In this document: positions 34,291-42,301 of the stretch, piece after piece | Position numbering within the stretch: the stretch's first letter is position 1 | Layout: every line of letters starts with the position of its first letter | Assembly (NCBI GenBank): GCA_013215145.1 | Contig: JABSRP010000012.1 | Span: 218,651 to 282,650, forward strand | Length of the DNA stretch: 64,000 bases | Origin: Pseudobacteriovorax sp. | GTDB lineage: Bacteria; Bdellovibrionota_B; Oligoflexia; Oligoflexales; Oligoflexaceae | Direction of reading: 5' to 3' | Notes under the pieces: model-generated | Told to the model about the DNA's origin: nothing | Database searches by the model: none | The model's input: only the letters and a program-made list of their open reading frames with translations | Position numbers and translations under genes: made by a program

Positions 34291-35520
34291 ATGAAAACGA
34301 AATTACTGGTTTTACTAAGTATCGTCTTGTTTGCGAGCTGTGCGGCATTGATGGGTTTGATTGGAGTATTGGTGCAGCGGGATCTGATTCGGACACCGCA
34401 AGAGGTCGCGGCTAAACCACTAACCCTACCTACCTTTGGTCGGTGGATGACCTTAGCGGAGTCACGTACTAGCTATCGCGGTGGCACAATACCAGGTCCA
34501 GAAGTTGAGTTCGACACTGAACAGAATGATTTTTGGCGGCAGCGGATAGCATCGAAGGATAAAAAGCAGCAAGATCGATTGGCTATTCTTTCTATGTCGG
34601 GGGCTTATCGTTCGACGTTTGAGTTTATGGAAACCGTGAGCTTTGGAGGTAATGATTTACTTGATACTCCTTATCGAAGCTGGGGTACGGAATATATTTA
34701 TGTCGTTGATAATGAAGAAAACTTCATTAGTCTACAGCATGTAATGGTGATGTTTTTTCCTCATGGAAAAAAACTTGTCGGGCCTATTGTTATGAAACAC
34801 TGGCGTCAAGAGTGGCGTTACGAGCCTGATTTTGCTACCTTTTACAAAGGTCATGGTTTGTTCGAAAGGAAGCCGGTAAGTGCCAAGGGTAAGTGGTTGC
34901 AAGTAGTCTTTCAGGTAGACGATTCTCCAAGGTATGCAAATCTTGGTGCTTGGGAGCATTCTCCGAGCGTATCTGAGTGGTCAGGAGAGAGATCTGATCG
35001 ACCTCTACCGCGTCGCGAGTATAGCGTCAGGTCCGATTATCATATGCTTAGTGGGACCAATCGTCATATCGTTACGAGGGCTGGTTGGACACATGAGCAG
35101 TCCAATCTGAAAGCCGTTGTGGATTCTGAGAGTAATAAAATAACAGATTATCTGGCAAGAGAAGTAGGGGTTAATCGCTATCAAAGAATTAAGGATTTCG
35201 ATTTCTCTGAAGGTGATAAGTACTGGAAAGCTTCTCAGGGTTTTTGGTCTGATGTCCGTGATTACTGGCAGAGGACTTTGGATGAAAATAGAAGTTTTGT
35301 CGTCTACAAGCAGGTTAACCAAAAGAAAATGTACGAAGAGCTTTTTGGCTATGCAGATAAGCTTTATCGTGGTGAGTTAAACTACTCCAAAAAAGACTCG
35401 AAGAGCTTTATTAAAGGCACTGTCGACAGCTTTATTGTTTTGGAGCCTAAGTTAACTAAGCATACTTGGCAACCTTCAGATGAAACTTCTGAAGTATTAG
35501 AAGCATCAATAGCAAATTAA
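34291..35520 (+). CDS. DUF6607-family lipoprotein (copy 2)
   Basis: About 409 residues, lipobox FASC (Cys about 17). It shares with the 9146 lipoprotein the motifs AILSMSGAYRSTFEFMET, SWGTEY, ENFISLQH, VMKHWRQEW, FQVDDSPRY, LPRREYSVRSDY and GWTHEQSN. It is longer at the N-terminus, which has a second short hydrophobic stretch after the lipobox. GGAGG precedes the ATG at 34291, ruling out the TTG at 34270. Co-transcribed with the 33770 gene. Confidence 0.85.
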   Translation: MKTKLLVLLSIVLFASCAALMGLIGVLVQRDLIRTPQEVAAKPLTLPTFGRWMTLAESRTSYRGGTIPGPEVEFDTEQNDFWRQRIASKDKKQQDRLAILSMSGAYRSTFEFMETVSFGGNDLLDTPYRSWGTEYIYVVDNEENFISLQHVMVMFFPHGKKLVGPIVMKHWRQEWRYEPDFATFYKGHGLFERKPVSAKGKWLQVVFQVDDSPRYANLGAWEHSPSVSEWSGERSDRPLPRREYSVRSDYHMLSGTNRHIVTRAGWTHEQSNLKAVVDSESNKITDYLAREVGVNRYQRIKDFDFSEGDKYWKASQGFWSDVRDYWQRTLDENRSFVVYKQVNQKKMYEELFGYADKLYRGELNYSKKDSKSFIKGTVDSFIVLEPKLTKHTWQPSDETSEVLEASIAN

Positions 35521-35679
35521 TGGATATACTATTAAAATTAGAATTTTTTGAAGGCTGGTGTAATTATAAAATTTGTTAGCTTGCCGTAAATGCTTGAATA
35601 TTTTTCCATTTTATGGAGTACTAAGGTTATAAAAATTCAATAAAATCTTAGATATCGCAGGATGTAGGGGGTGGAAAAT

Positions 35680-37167
35680 ATGGAGCAACACGCTATGCCT
35701 CGTAAACTTATCTCGAGACGAAGTTTAATTGGTAAGACTGCTGCAGCCTCAGCATTTGTTATCGCAGGCTGTAAGACAATTGGTCAACGTAACAGCGCTA
35801 GTGCTGTCAAGGTCGCGCCAGTAAACCCCGGCGTTCCAAAGCGCATGCCTTGGAGCGAACTGTCGCCGGACGATCGAAAAGCATTCATAGATGCTGTCTT
35901 GGACATGAATAAGCAGCGGATAACTCCCCAAGGATCTTTTACTGCTGATGAAGTTGGTGATGGTCTCGTGAGCCGTTGGCGGGCGCAGGCTCAAACTCAC
36001 GAGCTTTTTTGTGATCATGGAACCTGGCGATTCCTTCCGTGGCATAGAGCTTATCTTTACTACTTTGAAAAATATCTTAGGAAAGTGATCCGTGATGACT
36101 TTCGCTTACCTTATTGGCGCTGGGATGTGGACACAAATCTACCAAAAGAATTTTTAGATGAATCGATATCCAATGAGTTACAGCTCACACCGAGGAGGGG
36201 CACAACTATAGCGCTACCGGGAGAAGGAAGACTATCAGAAACATGGTGGCAAGGCGTCCCTGGCGACATATCTTCGTCACCTGATTTTGATTCGATTGGT
36301 GGAGATCGATTTTCCAATGGTCTCATCGAGAGTCCGTCTCATAATCAAGTTCATGTCAGGGTTGGAGGTCTCATGGGGCGAGTTCCTGCCGCCGCTAGAG
36401 ATCCTCTATTTTGGCTTCATCATTGCAATATCGATCGGCTCTGGTCCGTTTGGATGGACGCAGCCATCGTGCGAGGGTTTTCTCGAACATTGTTTCCATC
36501 GGAAGATATAGAGCCCTGGTTGACCGAAAGCTATACGAATCACTTTATAGACTCCGATGATAAAGTTGTATCGGGATCTACAAGGGAATCTCTATTTACT
36601 GAGACTATGGAATACAACTACGATACCATGACGAGTACCTGGGAGGTAAGCGATATACCGCCGAACCTACCAACTTTAGAAGATGAAGTTGATGTTGAGG
36701 AGATTGTTGATGAGCCTCTGGAAGAGGATTTGTCACTTGGTTTGATCAATTCAAATCAAACTATCAAGCCGCGAGGCTTAAGTATTGGTTTCAAAATTCC
36801 TCAAAATATCGTTTCTTCGTCAAGTCCACTTTTGAGTCTCAGACTCAAAATTCTTGGACTAAAAAAACCCAAGCTGTCAGGTACATCCTACCGTCTTAGT
36901 CTACAGCTAGGAAATAGACGTCTTGACCTCCCAAGTATCGCATTTTTTCCTGGTGACCACGATCATCATAAAAAGGCCGTACCCTTTGCTGTAGCACTCA
37001 ATAAGTATATGAGTGTTATCAAGGCAGGTAGTACAGAGAGTTTGAAGCTGATAGTTCATCCAGAAAATGAAAGGGGAGAATACGTAAGTTTTGCTGAGGC
37101 CGTTGATGGATTCACTACCAATAAGAATGCCTATCGAGTGACCATGAAAGCGGTTTATCGGACTTAG
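35680..37167 (+). CDS. Tyrosinase/polyphenol oxidase, Tat-exported lipoprotein
   Basis: About 495 residues. The N-terminus has a twin-arginine motif (SRRSLIGK) and a lipobox IAGC at residues 28-31, so it should be exported folded and lipidated. Both type 3 copper sites are visible: THELFCDHGTWRFLPWHRAYLY in the first (CuA), and HNQVHVRVGG with DPLFWLHHCNIDRLW in the second (CuB). A C-terminal extension of 150 residues probably covers the active site. Reaction: oxidation of phenols or catechols to quinones. GTG at 35671 is the alternative start. No Fur box seen. Confidence 0.9.
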   Translation: MEQHAMPRKLISRRSLIGKTAAASAFVIAGCKTIGQRNSASAVKVAPVNPGVPKRMPWSELSPDDRKAFIDAVLDMNKQRITPQGSFTADEVGDGLVSRWRAQAQTHELFCDHGTWRFLPWHRAYLYYFEKYLRKVIRDDFRLPYWRWDVDTNLPKEFLDESISNELQLTPRRGTTIALPGEGRLSETWWQGVPGDISSSPDFDSIGGDRFSNGLIESPSHNQVHVRVGGLMGRVPAAARDPLFWLHHCNIDRLWSVWMDAAIVRGFSRTLFPSEDIEPWLTESYTNHFIDSDDKVVSGSTRESLFTETMEYNYDTMTSTWEVSDIPPNLPTLEDEVDVEEIVDEPLEEDLSLGLINSNQTIKPRGLSIGFKIPQNIVSSSSPLLSLRLKILGLKKPKLSGTSYRLSLQLGNRRLDLPSIAFFPGDHDHHKKAVPFAVALNKYMSVIKAGSTESLKLIVHPENERGEYVSFAEAVDGFTTNKNAYRVTMKAVYRT

Positions 37168-37217
37168 GGTGCTTACCGATCCTTATTGAATTCTCAAAAC
37201 CGATGATATTTGTCTTT

Positions 37218-37251
37218 GTGCTGGAAAAACCCAGTTCCAGCCTCAATCCCC
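37218..37251. repeat. 3'-end hairpin element, copy 1
   Basis: GTGCTGGAAAAACCCAGTTC followed by CAGCCTCAATCCCC. On the minus strand it forms a GCTGGAA/TTCCAGC hairpin with T residues, right after the stop of the truncated DUF2007 gene. A near copy lies at 40203-40228. Confidence 0.45.
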
Positions 37252-37356
37252 AAGAATAAAGGCCATAACAAGCAGTAAATTGATCAACAAGATCAAAAGG
37301 AGCAAATACTTGGACCAATGCATCATCTTGCGTATTTCAGCCAATATAAAGCGATG
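37243..37356 (-). pseudogene. Truncated DUF2007-type gene, C-terminal fragment
   Basis: The minus strand encodes LLHRFILAEIRKMMHWSKY, a hydrophobic helix and FILGD before a stop. This aligns with HRYINIAPEVRKRMHWSKY and FLLGD at the end of the protein at 57685-58167. The upstream part is missing, replaced by the transposase remnant, so the insertion seems to have broken a paralogue. Confidence 0.7.
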
Positions 37357-38050
37357 CAAAAGTATCTTTCAACGCCCAGGACCATAAAGCTCTTAGCATC
37401 AAATTCGAATAGACTTTTAAGCTTAATCTTATCGCCTTTGAGTTTTGGCCTACCGCGCTTTTTCTTTTGGACAGGTGGAACCGGTAAGTTTGCACAGGTG
37501 TTATGTTTTACTCGACAAACTAGATGGCTGTTGGCTTTTTGCAAAGGGTCAACCAGTGTTTAGGAGCTAAAGTTCGCATCAGCAACAATAACCGCTGGAA
37601 TTCTCGCGTACTGACGTACCTTGCAAAGAAAAATAGACAATTTTGTATGTAGGTCTGATTAGAGCGACTGTAGCTGTCTGGGCCATCGTAAGTCTGAGCG
37701 ATGATAAGCACGGCCGCTAATTTTTTCAGTGGTGACGTGACATAAAGAAAACCGATTGTAGATAGTAGCCCATAATATGGCTGGCCTAGGCATTGCCCTG
37801 TGAGTCTTGATGCAAAAGCTTAACCGTGGACATCTTCTTTCCTTCCTTGTCGATTTTGATACCATCTGCAATGAAAAGCAGATAACCATCGGTGTTAGTC
37901 GGCAAAAAAAGTTTTGAGCACATTTTTAACTGATTAATTTAGTTCCTTTGTTAAGCGCTTCTGGAAAGGTGTCTTCGGAGAGTTTTGTCCGAAATCTTCA
38001 AACCTAATATTTTCTATCCAATCAAACTCTACCAGTAACCTCCGTTAACT
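37323..38050 (-). pseudogene. Decayed DDE transposase (IS4-superfamily-like)
   Basis: Pieces of one transposase can be followed through several frames on the minus strand. An N-terminal part reads LLVEFDWIENIRFEDFG; next come DGYLLFIADGIKIDKEGKKM and KLLHQDSQGNA, then a stop; then ARIPAVIVADANFSS, another stop, and LVDPLQKANSHLVCRVKHN followed by KKKRGRPKLKGDKIKLKSLF. At least two internal stops and frameshifts make it inactive. Terminal inverted repeats were not found by eye. Confidence 0.75.
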
Positions 38051-38107
38051 CAATTTATGGCGGCGGGCCTAAAAAGCTTGTTGACCATATTTTACAAAAA
38101 AGAATTT

Positions 38108-38139
38108 CTACGACACTTGACGTACGACAGTCGTCGTAG
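38108..38139. promoter_or_regulatory. BlaI-type operator and promoter
   Basis: The palindrome ACGACAGTCGT (38124-38134) is nested within a wider CTACGAC...GTCGTAG repeat (38108-38139), upstream of the BlaI-like gene and after a TTGACG that could be the -35 box. BlaI/MecI repressors bind TACGACA/TGTCGTA-like dyads, so this is the likely autoregulatory site. Confidence 0.75.
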
Positions 38140-38175
38140 TAACTTAGCATGGTCGCGTTCAAAGTGGAGCAGATC

Positions 38176-38565
38176 ATGGATACTCATATTAAAGTTACTG
38201 ACCTCGAATTGACGGTTCTTCAAGGAATTTGGTTGGCAGATAATGATGCAACGGTTCAGGCTGTTGTTGATGGATGGGCAGAACGGCCAAAGCCGGGATA
38301 CACGACCATTCTTAAGACACTGCAAAAAATGGAAAAAAAGGGAGTTGTTGGGCATAGGCAGGAGGGTAAGAAATACTATTATCATGCCCTTGTGACGCGC
38401 GACCAGGTAACTCATACTCGCTTGGGGACACTAATTGAGAGAGTTTTTTCTGGCGATTCGTTTTCATTCGCCCAACATTTTATTAAATCCAGTCAGTTTA
38501 GTGCGGATGAGCTCGCCGATTTAAAGCAGTTAATTGCAGAAAAAGAGAGGGAGGAGCAACCATGA
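38176..38565 (+). CDS. BlaI/MecI-family transcriptional repressor
   Basis: A 129-residue winged-helix protein: LELTVLQGIW and VQAVVDGWAERPKPGYTTILKTLQKMEKKGVVGH match the BlaI/MecI/CopY DNA-binding domain, with the conserved YTTILKTLQKMEKKG recognition region. The C-terminal half is the dimerisation arm cut by proteolysis in this family. GGAG lies before the ATG at 38176; the frame is open to 38149. It overlaps the next gene by four bases (ATGA), the normal BlaI-BlaR1 arrangement. Probably represses its own operon through the palindrome at 38108-38139. Confidence 0.9.
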   Translation: MDTHIKVTDLELTVLQGIWLADNDATVQAVVDGWAERPKPGYTTILKTLQKMEKKGVVGHRQEGKKYYYHALVTRDQVTHTRLGTLIERVFSGDSFSFAQHFIKSSQFSADELADLKQLIAEKEREEQP

Positions 38566-40124
38566 CGTTTTACGAAATTCTGTCGACGAGTTATTCGACT
38601 TATCTCGCAGCACAACTGGCATTGTTACCCTTGATTCTGCTCTATTGTGTCTTAAGAATAGACTCTTCTAGTCTATTATTTATCCACCGTATTCATAAGT
38701 CGATTATAGTTTTCACCCTTAGTCTTCCTTTTTTACTGATGGGATACACCAAATTCCAAAGTTTATCTTTTGACGGATCAGTTCAGGGATTGACCTCCAT
38801 TGGAGTCATAGACAATACATTAGAGTCTTCACCTAAAGCATTGGCTGACTCAATGAGCTCCTTCTCTTCACAAAACCTAGATCATTATCCTATGATTTCA
38901 GATTTTATGTACTATGTTGCTGATCTGGTCGGTTTTCTCTCAATCTGTGGCTTACTGGTCTTTTTATTTAGATGGCTGTTGCAAGAGGCAAGCAGAAAGC
39001 AATATTTCAGTTCGGGACGTGTATCTTTGATCTCTGATAACATTCAACTAATCGTCTCACCATTAGTGAGAGCGCCGTTTGTCTTGGGTCTCGCTAGGAA
39101 ACAAATCTTTATACCCTTTGATTTGGATGAAGAGACGAGGCCTATTGTATTAGCCCACGAGTTGAACCATATCAGATTAAATCACCATTTCTGGGCGTTT
39201 CTTGAAGTTTTACTGCGGCATCTATTTTGGTTCAATCCGGTGGTTTTTCTACTTGGACGTCGGGGGAGAATCTTACGAGAGCTCGAGTGTGATCTGGCAT
39301 CCATTGACCATGTGAATAAGTTTTCTTATAGCAAAGCATTGATTAAGTCTGCCGAAAGAGTAAGTAGAGCGAACAAAGGTCTTCTTAGCCACAGCTGGAT
39401 GGATAAAGAAACATTGAAATATAGAATTGAATACGTCTTGGGCCGTTTGAATCCAAAAACGTCATTCTTTGCAAAAATTGGCCTGGCATTGTCGTTAGTC
39501 TTAGGGATGTGGATTGTTTGGTTCGTAGCTAGCGTAAATGATGATTTGCTGAAGTCTGAGATTTTGACAAGAGTTGAGTTGGAAACGCGACAGCTATCTG
39601 AAGATAGATCGACAGTCAATTTTGCAGCAATCCCCGCCCACCTGATTCAGTGTTTAATGGTACATCAGGATCGAGGTTTTTTCGATCATGATGGGCTTAG
39701 TGGTAGAGGAATAGCTAGAGCCCTTGCGACCAACTTTGGGTCATGGTTGAATGGAGGGGAATTCTTACAGTCTGGTGGGTCAACTATCACCCAGCAGTTG
39801 GCAAAGTCGTTTCTAAAAAATCAGGAGAAAAACTTTGATCGTAAGTTAAAAGAACTAAAAATATCCAGAGTTCTTGAAGACCACTACTCGAAGCAGCAGA
39901 TTATCGAAATGTACCTTAATCGAGTATATTTTGGTAATGGGTCCTGGGGACTGGCAGAAGCCTCTCGAAAGTATTTTGATAAGGAATACCAAAATCTGAA
40001 GTTAAGTGAGTCAGCGATGCTAATACCGTTTCTTGATGCACCGGTGAAATACAATCTGATACAGAATAGAGAACTAGCAAAGGAACGACAAATACGTCTC
40101 TTAGCGAGATTAAAGGGAGAATGA
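38562..40124 (+). CDS. BlaR1-like M56 membrane metallopeptidase fused to a GT51 glycosyltransferase-like domain
   Basis: A 520-residue fusion. Residues 1-300 form a BlaR1/MecR1-type M56 membrane protease with zinc motif HELNH at 199-203 and a probable third ligand in RELECD (Glu240 region). A membrane helix at about 306-323 leads to a periplasmic domain (about 350-510) of the GT51 peptidoglycan glycosyltransferase type: FFDHDG, GGSTITQQLAK at 405-415, RKLKE at 427-431 and EMYLNRVYFG. The usual first catalytic Glu (E-D-x-x-F) is Gln369 here, so catalysis is doubtful. BlaR1 normally has a beta-lactam sensor in this place; a GT51 sensor would detect lipid II or a glycosyltransferase inhibitor. 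Coupled to the BlaI-like gene. Confidence 0.88.
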   Translation: MTFYEILSTSYSTYLAAQLALLPLILLYCVLRIDSSSLLFIHRIHKSIIVFTLSLPFLLMGYTKFQSLSFDGSVQGLTSIGVIDNTLESSPKALADSMSSFSSQNLDHYPMISDFMYYVADLVGFLSICGLLVFLFRWLLQEASRKQYFSSGRVSLISDNIQLIVSPLVRAPFVLGLARKQIFIPFDLDEETRPIVLAHELNHIRLNHHFWAFLEVLLRHLFWFNPVVFLLGRRGRILRELECDLASIDHVNKFSYSKALIKSAERVSRANKGLLSHSWMDKETLKYRIEYVLGRLNPKTSFFAKIGLALSLVLGMWIVWFVASVNDDLLKSEILTRVELETRQLSEDRSTVNFAAIPAHLIQCLMVHQDRGFFDHDGLSGRGIARALATNFGSWLNGGEFLQSGGSTITQQLAKSFLKNQEKNFDRKLKELKISRVLEDHYSKQQIIEMYLNRVYFGNGSWGLAEASRKYFDKEYQNLKLSESAMLIPFLDAPVKYNLIQNRELAKERQIRLLARLKGE

Positions 40125-40202
40125 TCCTAGCTATTGATCATAGCATTATTTTTTTGAGACTCTTCTCGTGGATCATGTGCAATCTTATATGCTTATTGGA
40201 TT

Positions 40203-40228
40203 TGCTGGAAAAACCAGTTCCAATCCCC
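40203..40228. repeat. 3'-end hairpin element, copy 2
   Basis: TGCTGGAAAAACCAGTTCCA followed by ATCCCC is a near copy of the element at 37218-37251, about 3 kb away. This copy lies between the M56-GT51 gene and a gene fragment at 40312. Confidence 0.4.
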
Positions 40229-40311
40229 GTACACTAAGCGACTTTGTATTTCTGTTATTGCATATGATTAAGTTCACATTTGAACATTGTGGCTATAGCT
40301 GTGATGTGCAC

Positions 40312-40437
40312 TTAAAGCTGCTCATCTGAATACACAGAGTAAAAAGTCATCGCTCCCATCAAGAGGGAAGCCAAAATAGCTGGTAGCAATAGATTCAGAT
40401 GTAGTTTACTGCCGAGGCATTGGCTTTTGAGAATTTA
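40312..40437 (-). pseudogene. C-terminal fragment of a membrane protein
   Basis: The 600-base gap before the biosynthetic cluster contains a minus-strand frame reading LLLPAILASLLMGAMTFYSV and YSDEQL, then stop. It has no start or SD and looks like the last helix of a lost membrane protein. The rest of the gap (40438-40770) is AT-rich and should hold the cluster promoter; I cannot fix its boxes. Confidence 0.4.
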
Positions 40438-40770
40438 AGTCTAAGTGGTTTTTGCCTACAATTTCGTTCTCGAGTCAATTTCTATCCAAATAGAACTCAT
40501 GGCATCAGAGCATATAGAAATAAATTCACCGAATCCTTTCATAGAATACTTTGTTCAAATATAAAATTAGTCGCTATTTTCATGAGATATCGCAGCCACA
40601 ATAAAATTGAAACCTATCCTAATTTTTTTTTGAAGAATCGCTATTTTTTTGAAACATAAATTGAATGACTACGTCTAACCAAATGCTAGGTGGAGATTAG
40701 GTATAATTTCCTGCAGCTTTAAGGGATGAGCTTAACTAGATCTAGAGAATTCATTTACAGAGGCTTTGTT

Positions 40771-41715
40771 TTGGCAATCGGAATCATTGACATTGAGTAT
40801 GCACTTGGAACTGAAGTCTGTATGACTGAAGACTACTCTAGAAATCAAAAACTTGATTCAGAGATTCATGATAATTTGATAAGAAATGCTTCAAAGACTT
40901 ACTACTCTGCAAGGAATGAAGATGTTTTTGCTTTAGGTAAGAAATCTATAAATGCGATTATTTCTCGCAACAATATTGATCCAAAGAGTATTGCCTATGT
41001 TATCTATTGTCACACATCTCAAGCCAATATATTGCCACCCCCTTTTTCAGTTGTTAGTCATCTCCAAAATTGCTGTCAATTGCACCATGCTTCAAGTTTT
41101 TCTATTAGCCAACAGAACTGTGTTTCACCTATTCACGCTATTAAAATTGTTGAAAACCTACTACAAAACAAACCTAATGATAAAAAAGCAATGATTGTCA
41201 CAATGGATAAGATTCTACTGGAAGACCTCCGACGTATTGGCGATAGTGGAATTCAAAGTGATGGTGCTTCTGTCATTTTACTAGGGAAAGCAGAGACTTT
41301 AAACAATCAAATATTGGGCTGTTATACCTACAATGACAAAAATATGATCGTTGGAATAACAGAAGGTCGTGATTACGAAGAAAACCCCAATTATCTCTGG
41401 CATTGTACATCTGTAATGAGAAAGAGTTTAAAAGCTGCGCAGATTCAACCGCAAGAACTTCAAACAGTGTGTCCACAGAATACCCATCGACCATCTTGGG
41501 AGGTGCTGCTTTCATCTATGAAGATACCTATGGATCGTTTGCATATACAGGGTCTTGATCAAATCGGTCATGCTCTTGGTTCTGATGTTGCTATCAACCT
41601 AAAAAACTCTAAGTCACTTTTTAGAAAAGGCCATCATCTGGTTTTTTCGAGTGGAATTGGGGGGTGCTTTGGTGCCTTTGTACTTGCTGTCAATGAAGTT
41701 GTAAAAAAGGGGTAA
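40771..41715 (+). CDS. KAS III-like protein 1 (thiolase fold)
   Basis: A 314-residue thiolase-fold protein of the FabH (3-oxoacyl-ACP synthase III) superfamily. Cys117 in SQQNCVSP is the candidate nucleophile; SDGASVILLG and the C-terminal GHALGSDVAINL match FabH landmarks. FabH's Asn (GNTS) is replaced by His in the last motif. An ATG at 40726 is in frame, but GAGG stands before the TTG at 40771, and the paralogue at 42298 starts at the matching point (MKKPIGIIDAEY versus MAIGIIDIEY). First gene of the cluster. It may condense, acyl-transfer or make an ester or amide; classical FabH activity is doubtful. Confidence 0.78.
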   Translation: MAIGIIDIEYALGTEVCMTEDYSRNQKLDSEIHDNLIRNASKTYYSARNEDVFALGKKSINAIISRNNIDPKSIAYVIYCHTSQANILPPPFSVVSHLQNCCQLHHASSFSISQQNCVSPIHAIKIVENLLQNKPNDKKAMIVTMDKILLEDLRRIGDSGIQSDGASVILLGKAETLNNQILGCYTYNDKNMIVGITEGRDYEENPNYLWHCTSVMRKSLKAAQIQPQELQTVCPQNTHRPSWEVLLSSMKIPMDRLHIQGLDQIGHALGSDVAINLKNSKSLFRKGHHLVFSSGIGGCFGAFVLAVNEVVKKG

Positions 41716-41719
41716 AATC

Positions 41720-42301
41720 GTGGATCTAAAAAAAATAAATGATGTTCTGTTGGTTCCTTATGCAAAGCATCATGTCCCTCTTGTTAAAGAATGGTTAAGT
41801 CGTGATTCGATTACGAAATGGCTTGATATGGGTCATGGTAAACAAAAGCTTAATGATTTAGAGCTTAGAAATTTTATTATAAATCCCAACAATAAGATTT
41901 TTTTGTATGGACCTTCTGAAGACTGTCTTGTAGGGCTAATGTGCTTAAATGGAATCACTCATAAAATGGGTTTAGGAGAAGTTTGGGGATTAAGAGGAGC
42001 ACCCGGAGGAACAAGAGATTTAACTACGTTTGCCTTTTTGAAAGTGATCGCTACGGGATTTCTAGAGTTTGACCGAAAAGTGATTAGTACTTGGGTAGCT
42101 GAACCTAATAGGCTTTCCCATCGTGTTCACGAAAACTGTGGATTTAAGCCCACAGGAAGGCTCAGAGATGCTCATCTATTAGATGGCAAACGGTGTGATC
42201 GGGTTTTGTATGATATAACATACAGTGAGTTTGAAGAAAGATATCCGTTAGTCTCCAGTATTCTTGGACATCGATTCGATCCAAAGGCCAATATCATATG
42301 A
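41720..42301 (+). CDS. GNAT family N-acyltransferase
   Basis: A 193-residue protein of the RimJ/RimL-like GNAT type: VKEWLSRDSITKWL near the start, the acyl-CoA-binding region around WGLRGAPGGTRDL, and VAEPNRLSHRVHENCGFKPTG, the typical N-x-x-S-x-x-x-x-E-x-x-G-F motif. A GTG start follows AAAAGGGG. It lies between two KAS III-like genes and ends inside the next start (ATGA overlap). It could acylate an amino group of the cluster product, perhaps as self-resistance. Confidence 0.82.
   Translation: MDLKKINDVLLVPYAKHHVPLVKEWLSRDSITKWLDMGHGKQKLNDLELRNFIINPNNKIFLYGPSEDCLVGLMCLNGITHKMGLGEVWGLRGAPGGTRDLTTFAFLKVIATGFLEFDRKVISTWVAEPNRLSHRVHENCGFKPTGRLRDAHLLDGKRCDRVLYDITYSEFEERYPLVSSILGHRFDPKANII

Noticed and set aside
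34732..34959. Minus-strand frame opposite the DUF6607 lipoprotein
   Set aside because: The DUF6607 motifs on the plus strand are unmistakable, so this frame is a shadow, like most long frames opposite real genes here.
37323..38050. Active insertion sequence
   Set aside because: Several stops and frameshifts interrupt the transposase, and no terminal inverted repeats were found by eye.
38562..40124. Bifunctional penicillin-binding protein
   Set aside because: Only a GT51-like domain is present; there is no transpeptidase domain, and the N-terminal part is an M56 protease.
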